Shown here piece by piece: positions 1 through 6,196 of a stretch of DNA of 52,419 nt. Each line of letters opens with the position of its first letter. Position 1 is the stretch's first letter. The notes under the pieces were generated by a model, which saw only the letters and a program-made list of their open reading frames with translations, did not search any database and had not been told where the DNA came from. The position numbers were made by a program, and so were the translations under genes. This stretch comes from Helicobacter sp. (GTDB lineage: Bacteria > Campylobacterota > Campylobacteria > Campylobacterales > Helicobacteraceae). Where the stretch lies: positions 1 through 52,419 of the forward strand of contig JALEPE010000083.1 of NCBI GenBank assembly GCA_022766795.1, read 5' to 3'.

Positions 1-1
1 T

Positions 2-595
2 CCAAAGCAAGATATGCAAGAGTTGTTAAAAATTGCTTCGGAAACGACTTTTAATGCCATTAGTGTGGATGGCGATACTTCTACAAACGATACAGTGTTG
101 TTATTGAGTAATGGGCAAAGCGGAGCGTATGAAAAGGAAGCATTTTTATTTGCACTGCAAAAGATAATGCATAAGCTTGCCACAGATATTGCGCGTGATG
201 GCGAGGGTGCAACAAAGCTTGCAGCTTTTGAAGTCAAGGGAGCAAAAACACAAGAGGAAGCGCAAAAGGCGGCAAAGGCGTTAAGTCAATCTTTGCTTGT
301 AAAAACGGCATTGTTTGGTTGCGATCCAAACTGGGGTAGAATTGCATCAACCATTGGTGCGAGTGGAATTGTGTGTGATGCAAAGAAGCTAGAAATTTAT
401 TTTGATTCCATTTGTGTATATGCTAAGGGGATGATTTATTTTGATAAGGAAAATGAGCAAAAAGCAGCAGAAGTTTTAAAAAAGGATTCCTTTAAAATCA
501 CTTGTATGATTGGTGAGGGAGAAGGTGAGTTTGTCGCATATGGTTGTGATCTAGGCTATGAATATGTGAAAATTAATGCAGATTATCGCACATAG
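2..595 (+). CDS. argJ: ArgJ C-terminal part (glutamate N-acetyltransferase / amino-acid N-acetyltransferase), 5' truncated by window edge
   Basis: The frame is open from base 2 to the TAG at 593-595, so the start lies outside the window. The visible ~197 residues match the beta chain of ArgJ. They include the conserved VDGDTSTNDTV block near the beginning, the GCDPNWGRI segment in the middle and the acidic carboxy end. In the family ArgJ transfers the acetyl group from N-acetylornithine to glutamate in the cyclic arginine pathway, and the precursor self-cleaves at a conserved Thr, which would lie upstream of this window. It is cytoplasmic. The next gene has its own promoter-like box. Family assignment is firm; mono- versus bifunctionality cannot be judged here. 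Confidence 0.93.
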   Translation, partial: PKQDMQELLKIASETTFNAISVDGDTSTNDTVLLLSNGQSGAYEKEAFLFALQKIMHKLATDIARDGEGATKLAAFEVKGAKTQEEAQKAAKALSQSLLVKTALFGCDPNWGRIASTIGASGIVCDAKKLEIYFDSICVYAKGMIYFDKENEQKAAEVLKKDSFKITCMIGEGEGEFVAYGCDLGYEYVKINADYRT

Positions 596-640
596 TTATG
601 AAATTTTTTAATTTTTGCAAAGTATTAAGGCAAATTTGTT

Positions 641-646
641 TATAAT
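641..646 (+). promoter_or_regulatory. -10 box (TATAAT) of the YdcH-like gene
   Basis: A perfect TATAAT lies 30 bases before the ATG at 676, with no obvious -35 box. AAGGAG, a strong ribosome binding site, follows at about 664-669. Confidence 0.6.
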
Positions 647-675
647 CTTAAAATATTATTTTTAAGGAGAATCCT

Positions 676-903
676 ATGTTACACGAATACAGAGATGAAA
701 TCAGTGTTTTGAAGCAAGAAAATGCGCATTTTGCTAAGATTTTTGATGAGCATAATGAACTAGACCAAAAAATCCAAGACATTGCAGAAGGTAGAGAACA
801 CGCGACAGATATGGAGCTTTCAGAATTAAAGCGTAGAAAATTAGAGCTTAAAGACGAAGCCTATGCAATGGTTATGGAGTATATTAAAGAGAACAAAAAG
901 TAA
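676..903 (+). CDS. Small YdcH / DUF465 family protein
   Basis: This is a 75-residue, highly charged, predicted all-helical protein. The beginning HEYRDEI, followed by HFAKIFDEHNELDQKI, is typical of the YdcH/DUF465 family, which forms short helical hairpins or coiled coils. No enzymatic motif, signal peptide or membrane segment is seen, so it should be cytoplasmic. The function of the family is not established. A perfect -10 box and a good AAGGAG ribosome site precede it. A hairpin (CCCGC / GCGGG) just after the stop suggests it is transcribed alone. Confidence 0.85.
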   Translation: MLHEYRDEISVLKQENAHFAKIFDEHNELDQKIQDIAEGREHATDMELSELKRRKLELKDEAYAMVMEYIKENKK

Positions 904-909
904 CGCTAG

Positions 910-925
910 CCCGCTTTTATGCGGG
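910..925 (+). terminator. Weak terminator-like hairpin after the YdcH-like gene
   Basis: CCCGC and GCGGG form a 5-bp GC stem with a 6-base loop immediately after the stop codon. Only a short, interrupted T stretch follows, so efficiency is doubtful. Confidence 0.45.
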
Positions 926-1002
926 ATTTGCGATTCTAATTTACTACATTTTTTTAAACTCACATTTAACACTTCTTTAAAAAATCTTTAAAAACTTTAT
1001 GC

Positions 1003-1008
1003 TAGAAT
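1003..1008 (+). promoter_or_regulatory. Extended -10 promoter (TGC-TAGAAT) of the amino-acid-binding lipoprotein
   Basis: TGC directly precedes TAGAAT, giving an extended -10 element 45 bases before the ATG. No convincing -35 box is seen, as is usual for the housekeeping sigma factor of Helicobacter and Campylobacter. Confidence 0.6.
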
Positions 1009-1053
1009 CCCTAACCCAATTTTTGGGAAATTAAATGACTTTAAGGAACATAG

Positions 1054-1878
1054 ATGAAAACAATTGCAAAAGCATTTTTGGCGTTTTTTGTGGCTGGGAT
1101 TCTTGCAGGATGTGGGAATAATAATGGCACACAGACACAAGACGGTTTGACAAACATTAAACAAAAAGATGTATTGGTTGTCGGCGTATTTAGTGATAAG
1201 CCACCCTTTGGTTTTGTGAATGAAAAGGGAGAAAATGACGGCTTTGATGTATATATTGCAAGGGAATTGGCAAAAGATTTGCTAGGCGATTCCAATAAGG
1301 TAAAATTTGAATTAGTGGAAGCTGCGAGTCGTGTAGAGTTTTTAAAGAGTGGTAAAGTAGATGTGATTATGGCAAACTTCACAAAAACACCTGAGCGTGC
1401 GGAGGTTGTAGATTTTGCGAATGCTTATATGAAGGTTGCGTTAGGCGTCGTATCAAAAGGTGGAGAGATTAAGGATATTGCGGACTTAAAAGGTAAAAAA
1501 TTGATCGTGAATAAAGGCACAACTGCAGATTTTTATTTTACAAAAAATCATCCCGAAATTGAGCTTTTAAAATACGATCAAAACACTGAAGCATTTTTGG
1601 CATTAAAAGACGGCAGAGGTGATGCATTAGCACACGATAATTTGCTTGTTTTTGCGTGGTCTAAAGAGAATCCAGAATTTGCGGTAGGCATTGGTAAATT
1701 AGGAGATGAAGATGTGATTGCACCTGCGGTAAAAAAGGGCGATAAAGAACTTTTAGAATGGCTTAATGCAGAGATTACAAAGCTTAATACAAATGGATTT
1801 ATGCAAGAAGCCTATGCAAAAACACTTGCGCCAATCTATGGGGAAGACCAAATTGACGCAGTGCTATTTACAAAATAG
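1054..1878 (+). CDS. CjaA-like periplasmic amino-acid (cysteine-type) ABC transporter substrate-binding lipoprotein
   Basis: The protein has 274 residues. A lipoprotein signal ends in the lipobox LAGC near residue 20, so it should be lipidated and anchored facing the periplasm. The rest is a family 3 solute-binding fold (SBP_bac_3): VGVFSDKPPFGFV near residue 45, then FLKSGKVDVIMANFT and TPERAEVVDFA. The whole sequence, including the KGTTADFYFTKN and DALAHDN blocks, closely resembles the Campylobacter jejuni cysteine-binding lipoprotein CjaA as I remember it, so cysteine is the best guess for the ligand. No permease or ATPase gene lies next to it. It has its own extended -10 promoter and a strong terminator, so it is probably monocistronic. 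Confidence 0.88.
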   Translation: MKTIAKAFLAFFVAGILAGCGNNNGTQTQDGLTNIKQKDVLVVGVFSDKPPFGFVNEKGENDGFDVYIARELAKDLLGDSNKVKFELVEAASRVEFLKSGKVDVIMANFTKTPERAEVVDFANAYMKVALGVVSKGGEIKDIADLKGKKLIVNKGTTADFYFTKNHPEIELLKYDQNTEAFLALKDGRGDALAHDNLLVFAWSKENPEFAVGIGKLGDEDVIAPAVKKGDKELLEWLNAEITKLNTNGFMQEAYAKTLAPIYGEDQIDAVLFTK

Positions 1879-1882
1879 CTTT

Positions 1883-1906
1883 ATACCGCTTTGTGCGGTA
1901 TTTTTT
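1883..1906 (+). terminator. Rho-independent terminator after the CjaA-like gene
   Basis: A perfect 7-bp stem ATACCGC / GCGGTAT with a 5-base loop is followed by six T residues (1901-1906). It starts four bases after the stop codon. Confidence 0.9.
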
Positions 1907-1932
1907 CTGATTCTGCATTAAAGAGTTATATA

Positions 1933-1978
1933 CTTCTTTTTCAATGTAAAACATAGGTTTGTTACATTGCAAAAGAAG
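1933..1978. other. Long inverted repeat upstream of the nuo operon
   Basis: The arms CTTCTTTT-T-CAATGTAA (1933-1949) and TTACATTG-C-AAAAGAAG (1962-1978) pair over 16 of 17 positions around a 12-base loop. No T run follows on either strand, so it is not a simple terminator. It lies between the terminator of the previous gene and the nuo promoter, in a 255-base gap with no gene. It could be an operator for a dimeric regulator or a structured RNA. Confidence 0.75.
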
Positions 1979-2095
1979 CGCAATAAAGTTAAAAAAATTA
2001 AACTAAATTAAGATTTTTTCTGCAAAAATGTGTAAAAATGGAATCTTAGAGAAAAAAAATTATCAATAAATTTAAGAATTTTAGAAAAACTTTGC

Positions 2096-2101
2096 TAAGA
2101 T
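2096..2101 (+). promoter_or_regulatory. Extended -10 promoter (TGC-TAAGAT) of the nuo operon
   Basis: TGC followed by TAAGAT lies 33 bases before the GTG start of nuoA. An AAGGAT ribosome site follows at 2123-2128. The upstream region is very A/T rich with no clear -35 box. Confidence 0.55.
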
Positions 2102-2133
2102 ACGCAAGGAACTTTTATTTTTAAGGATTTCTT

Positions 2134-2523
2134 GTGTCTCATTTAGATGTTTCTCACCCTTATTTTGGTGTTTTTGCTATTTTTATTTTTACTTTTGGGG
2201 CATTTTTAGCAACAACTTTTTTATCCCGATTTGTTGGGAGAAAGTTGGCAAACAAAAATACACAAAAGTTAAAATTAGCCCCTTATGAATGCGGTTTAGC
2301 CCCTACGAAACAGCCCAATAGGATTGCATCACAATTTTATATTATGGCGTTATTGTTTATTTTGTTTGATGTGGAGATTATCTTTATGTTTCCGTGGGCG
2401 GTGGATTTCAAAGTGCTTGGCATTTTTGGTTTTGTTGAAATGATTTTATTTGTGCTATTACTTGTAATTGGTTTTGTGTATGCGTGGAGAAAAGGAGCAT
2501 TAAAATGGCAGAGCATAAAGTAG
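2134..2523 (+). CDS. nuoA: NADH-quinone oxidoreductase (complex I) subunit A
   Basis: This 129-residue protein has three predicted membrane helices (about residues 10-30, 67-87 and 97-117). The loop carries the family motif YECGL, and FDVEIIFMFPWA matches the NuoA/NDUFA3-ND3 signature. NuoA helps link the membrane arm of complex I to the hydrophilic arm close to the quinone site. The start is GTG at 2134, preceded by AAGGAT at proper spacing. It is the first gene of a 14-gene operon, and its end overlaps the start of nuoB by 19 bases. Confidence 0.95.
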   Translation: MSHLDVSHPYFGVFAIFIFTFGAFLATTFLSRFVGRKLANKNTQKLKLAPYECGLAPTKQPNRIASQFYIMALLFILFDVEIIFMFPWAVDFKVLGIFGFVEMILFVLLLVIGFVYAWRKGALKWQSIK

Positions 2524-3014
2524 ATTATTTTCAAAGTGGGGGTTTGCCTATTGCGCTAACAAGCGTGGATAAGCTACTAAATTGGGGGCGCAGTAATTCG
2601 CTTTGGGCAATGACTTATGGGCTTGCGTGCTGCGCGATTGAAATGATGGCAACAGGGGCTAGTCGTTACGATTTTGATAGATTTGGGACGATTTTTAGGG
2701 CAAGTCCTAGACAAAGTGATGTGATGATTATTGCAGGAACTGTTACTAAAAAACACGCACAATTTGTAAGAAGACTTTATGACCAAATGCCAGAACCCAA
2801 ATGGGTTATTTCTATGGGAAGTTGCGCAAATACGGGCGGAATGTTTAATACCTATGCCACAGTGCAGGGGGTAGATAGAATCATTCCTGTGGATATTTAT
2901 TTGCCCGGTTGTTCTCCGCGTCCAGAGACTTTACAATATGCCTTAATGGTGTTGCAACAAAAAATTCGCAAACAAAAATCCAATAGAGCACAAGAACCTA
3001 AACGTTTGGTGTAA
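2505..3014 (+). CDS. nuoB: NADH-quinone oxidoreductase subunit B
   Basis: This subunit (169 residues) carries the terminal [4Fe-4S] cluster N2, which reduces quinone. The Cys ligands are visible in GLACCAIEMM, SMGSCANTGG and LPGCSPRPE. I chose the ATG at 2505 because AAAGGAG lies just upstream; an in-frame ATG at 2484 would add seven residues that the family does not have. It overlaps nuoA, so translation is probably coupled. It is peripheral, on the cytoplasmic side of the membrane. Confidence 0.96.
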   Translation: MAEHKVDYFQSGGLPIALTSVDKLLNWGRSNSLWAMTYGLACCAIEMMATGASRYDFDRFGTIFRASPRQSDVMIIAGTVTKKHAQFVRRLYDQMPEPKWVISMGSCANTGGMFNTYATVQGVDRIIPVDIYLPGCSPRPETLQYALMVLQQKIRKQKSNRAQEPKRLV

Positions 3015-3023
3015 AGGGAGAAT

Positions 3024-3827
3024 ATGAGAAAAAATAAACCATTAAGCAATGCGCAAAAGGAAGTGTATTATAAAGATAGATTCTATGTTGCGCCAAAAAT
3101 TCCAAGAGAATCTGTAATAAGTGATGCAGTCTATTGTGCTGATGTAGAAAAGCTTAGCACACAAGTTAAAGTTGTGGAATCCTATATTGAGTGTGGAACT
3201 TTGGTTGTATGGGTAGAAAAGGATTCCATTTATCCTACATTAGCCACCTTAAAATCCATAGGCTATGATGTGCTAAGTGAGCTAAGTGCGATGGATTATT
3301 TAGAAAAGAAAGGGGGCTTTGAGATTTTTTATCAAATGCTTGCAATGGATAAGGCAAAGCGGTTGCGCGTGAAGACTTTTTTAAAAAAAGGCGAAAAAAT
3401 AGAATCCGTAACGGGATTATTCCGCAGTGCAGATTGGAGTGAGCGGGAAATGTATGATATGTTTGGGATTCTGCCTGTGGGACACCCTTACCCTAAACGC
3501 ATTTTGATGCCTGATGATTGGGTGGGACACCCTCTGTTGAAAAGCTACCCTTTACAAGGCGATGAAGCGGCGCAATGGTATGAAGTGGATACAATCTTTG
3601 GCAAGGAATACCGCGATGTGATTGGTGCAGAGCAGAGGGATTCTGCGCGGATTGACCGCTACGATTCTACGCGATTCTCTCATTTAGGCTATGAAGTGGG
3701 GTATGGCGCAGAGGTGAAAGAGGGCGCAGAGAAACCACAGCCGATTATGTATCAAGAGGAAGAGGGTGTGTTGTTTGTAACCAAGCTAACACCAGAAAAC
3801 TCTAAAGAACTTAAAGAGAGGAAGTGA
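3024..3827 (+). CDS. nuoC: NADH-quinone oxidoreductase subunit C (30 kDa)
   Basis: The protein (267 residues) has the 30-kDa subunit signature EREMYDMFGI, followed by GHPYPKRILMPDDW, in its middle third. NuoC is a hydrophilic subunit docked against NuoD. In this operon NuoC and NuoD are separate genes, unlike the fused NuoCD of E. coli. The extra ~60 residues after the signature are charged and resemble the tails of other Helicobacter NuoC proteins. AGGGAG precedes the ATG. Confidence 0.94.
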   Translation: MRKNKPLSNAQKEVYYKDRFYVAPKIPRESVISDAVYCADVEKLSTQVKVVESYIECGTLVVWVEKDSIYPTLATLKSIGYDVLSELSAMDYLEKKGGFEIFYQMLAMDKAKRLRVKTFLKKGEKIESVTGLFRSADWSEREMYDMFGILPVGHPYPKRILMPDDWVGHPLLKSYPLQGDEAAQWYEVDTIFGKEYRDVIGAEQRDSARIDRYDSTRFSHLGYEVGYGAEVKEGAEKPQPIMYQEEEGVLFVTKLTPENSKELKERK

Positions 3828-3828
3828 T

Positions 3829-5058
3829 ATGCAACAACCCAATAAATTAATGCCCTTTTATGAGAATGTTGCTTTTGATCGCATTAGCGATAATGCAATG
3901 GTGGTGAATTTTGGTCCTCAACACCCGAGCGCACACGGGCAGTTGCGCCTAATTTTGGAGCTAGAGGGCGAAAAAGTCATTAAAGCGACTCCTGATGTGG
4001 GGTATTTGCACCGAGGAATGGAAAAAATGGCGGAAAATATGATTTATAATGAATTTCTGCCCACAACGGATAGAATGGATTATATTGCCGCAAGTTCCAA
4101 CAATTACGCTTTTGCACTAAGTGTGGAGAAGTTGCTAGGCGTTGAAGTGCCAAGACGCGCTAAAGTGATTCGCACAATGTTACTAGAGCTAAATCGCATT
4201 ATCTCACATCTTTTTTGGCTTGCAACCCACGCGCTTGATGTGGGGGCAATGAGTATTTTTCTCTATTGCTTTAGAGAAAGGGAGTTTGGGATTGATTTGA
4301 TTGAGGATTATTGCGGTGCGCGTTTGACGCATTCTAGTGTTAGAATCGGGGGTGTGCCGCTAGACTTGCCGCAAGACTGGATTGAAAAGCTTAAAGCATT
4401 TTTGGAGTTATTGCCTAGTCAAATCAAGCTTTATGAAGGGATTTTGAGCGAAAATAGAATCTGGCGTATGCGTTTAGAAAATGTGGGGGTTGTAAGCCCT
4501 GAAATGGCAAAAAGTTGGGGCTTAAGTGGAGTTTTGTTGCGCGGAAGTGGAATCGCTTGGGATATTCGCAAAGAAGAGCCTTACGAGCTGTATGATGAGT
4601 TGGAATTTGATGTGCCTGTGGGCGAGAGCAACGATAGCTATGGACGCTATTTGCTTTATATGGAGGAAATGCGCCAAAGCATTAGAATCCTTTATCAACT
4701 CATTGATAAATACGAGGATACTGATACACTCATAATGTGTGAGGATACGCGTTATTTCTCCGCGCCCAAAGAGCAGATTATGACGCAAAATTATTCTTTA
4801 ATGCAGCATTTTGTGTTAGTTACACAAGGAATGCGTCCTCCTGTGGGAGAGGTTTATGTCCCCACAGAATCTCCAAAAGGAGAGTTGGGATTCTTTATCC
4901 GCTCGGAAGGTGAGCCTTATCCGTATCGCGTAAAAATGCGCACACCTAGCTTTTTTCATACAGGAGTTTTACAGGACTTGTTGCCCGGACATTATCTAGC
5001 CGATGTTGTAACTATTATTGGAAATACAAATATCGTATTTGGGGAGATTGATAGATGA
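3829..5058 (+). CDS. nuoD: NADH-quinone oxidoreductase subunit D (49 kDa)
   Basis: The protein has 409 residues. QHPSAHG near residue 31 and GYLHRGMEKMAE near residue 58 are the 49-kDa subunit motifs; the His and Tyr in these regions line the quinone pocket with NuoB. The carboxy end DVVTIIGNTNIVFGEIDR is the usual conserved tail. It is hydrophilic and bound to the membrane arm. GAGGAAG acts as ribosome site. The stop overlaps the ATG of the next gene by four bases. Confidence 0.96.
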   Translation: MQQPNKLMPFYENVAFDRISDNAMVVNFGPQHPSAHGQLRLILELEGEKVIKATPDVGYLHRGMEKMAENMIYNEFLPTTDRMDYIAASSNNYAFALSVEKLLGVEVPRRAKVIRTMLLELNRIISHLFWLATHALDVGAMSIFLYCFREREFGIDLIEDYCGARLTHSSVRIGGVPLDLPQDWIEKLKAFLELLPSQIKLYEGILSENRIWRMRLENVGVVSPEMAKSWGLSGVLLRGSGIAWDIRKEEPYELYDELEFDVPVGESNDSYGRYLLYMEEMRQSIRILYQLIDKYEDTDTLIMCEDTRYFSAPKEQIMTQNYSLMQHFVLVTQGMRPPVGEVYVPTESPKGELGFFIRSEGEPYPYRVKMRTPSFFHTGVLQDLLPGHYLADVVTIIGNTNIVFGEIDR

Positions 5059-5300
5059 AACGTTTTGATTTGCGTCATTTGAAAAATGATTTTTGCTCCC
5101 GCTTGAGAGAAATTTTGGATTCTGAATTAGAAAAAGGTGAAGTCGGAATCTTTTTATTTGAAGTGCTAGATTTTGATAATGTTCAAAAAAGTGCGGATTT
5201 GGTTAAGAAAAGTGGCAATACTTTGTTAAATTCCTTGCGATTTAATGAGGTGGATTGGACGATTGTTGTAAGAAAAGAAGCGATAGGGGCTACACAATGA
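5055..5300 (+). CDS. Complex I-associated small protein in the nuoE position (HP1264-like)
   Basis: This 81-residue hydrophilic protein sits exactly where nuoE is found in other bacteria. It has no Cys ligands for the N1a [2Fe-2S] cluster; its only Cys lies near the start (NDFCSRL). In Helicobacter and Campylobacter the NADH-binding NuoE and NuoF are replaced by two unrelated proteins (HP1264/HP1265 in H. pylori, Cj1575c/Cj1574c in C. jejuni), and flavodoxin is thought to donate electrons in C. jejuni. This gene fits the first of the pair. Both ends overlap neighbours by 3-4 bases, which implies coupled translation. Its role in the complex is inferred from position only. Confidence 0.8.
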   Translation: MKRFDLRHLKNDFCSRLREILDSELEKGEVGIFLFEVLDFDNVQKSADLVKKSGNTLLNSLRFNEVDWTIVVRKEAIGATQ

Positions 5301-6196
5301 GTGCCTTAATGCAATCTTTCTTAGCAGACAATGGAAAGGCGCAATGGATTGAATCCTTAGAAAAAGACGCATTTAAGAACAAAAATATTTTACTTTTAGG
5401 TGGATTTGTGGAGGAGTTTGCAAATGCCTTGAAACCGCAAGGAATCCATTTGGAAAGTTTAGAATCCCAAGAGGGCGTGAGGGATTCTGCGCAAGTCTTT
5501 TTGCTTCATCCTCTAAACTTCAATCCTTATCCTAAGATTCTGCATTTCTTGTATGAAGTGGGTTGTGAGGAAGCTATTATCGCCTTGCTTGTTAATGCGT
5601 TTTATGATGTTTTTGGTGGGGATTTGGAGTTGAAGTCCTTTGTAAAATCCTTAGATGTAGGATATTTAGCTTCCGAATGCAATTTAGCAGAAGAGGAATT
5701 AGAGCAGATTGCGCAGAGCTTTAAAGCCCAAAAAAGCCTACTCGTGCTAGGCAAGGACTTAAACGCACACAAGAGGGCGCACAATATCGGTAAGATTCTA
5801 GCCCTTTTAAGTAACGCACTCCCACAAATTGAAATTGTTTTCTTGGAATCTTTGCCAAAAGCGAAAGGGGATTCCGCTAAAGCTCCCATTGATGCTTTAG
5901 GAGAGCTAGAATGTTATGACGGAATGGTGGCATATTTGCAAACCAAAGCATTAAAAGAGCCAATTTTGGAGGTTTCTAAACAATTTAGTCAAGTGGGAAA
6001 ACTACAAGAGAAAACAAGGGTTGGGGTGCAGTTAATGGATTCTCAAAACATAGTGGAAGCGATATTGCATAAAAGCGCGGAATTAAAGGGAATGGTTGGG
6101 ATTTTGTGGATTCCACAAACATTAAATTTTCAAGATTTTTGGGACTTAAATAATGAATTTTGCTATAAAAAAGTCAAAATAAGCAAGGTGGCATAA
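5297..6196 (+). CDS. Complex I-associated protein in the nuoF position (HP1265-like)
   Basis: The product has 299 residues. It lacks all NuoF hallmarks: no glycine-rich NADH/FMN site and no four-Cys N3 cluster motif. It is soluble, with no signal peptide or membrane helix. The gene occupies the nuoF slot between the small nuoE-position gene and nuoG and matches the expected pair HP1264/HP1265. I chose the ATG at 5297, whose TG overlaps the preceding TGA; the in-frame ATG at 5255 would lie deep in the previous gene. It is likely an adaptor for an electron donor other than NADH. This is inference from family knowledge and context. Confidence 0.78.
   Translation: MSALMQSFLADNGKAQWIESLEKDAFKNKNILLLGGFVEEFANALKPQGIHLESLESQEGVRDSAQVFLLHPLNFNPYPKILHFLYEVGCEEAIIALLVNAFYDVFGGDLELKSFVKSLDVGYLASECNLAEEELEQIAQSFKAQKSLLVLGKDLNAHKRAHNIGKILALLSNALPQIEIVFLESLPKAKGDSAKAPIDALGELECYDGMVAYLQTKALKEPILEVSKQFSQVGKLQEKTRVGVQLMDSQNIVEAILHKSAELKGMVGILWIPQTLNFQDFWDLNNEFCYKKVKISKVA

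Noticed and set aside
4522..4788. Open frames on both strands inside nuoD
   Set aside because: They are shadows of the conserved nuoD frame; the same holds for most other internal frames in nuo, purH, ppsA and purL.
5055..6196. Decayed remnants of nuoE and nuoF
   Set aside because: Both frames are intact, overlap neighbours neatly and match the known Helicobacter/Campylobacter replacement genes in position and size.
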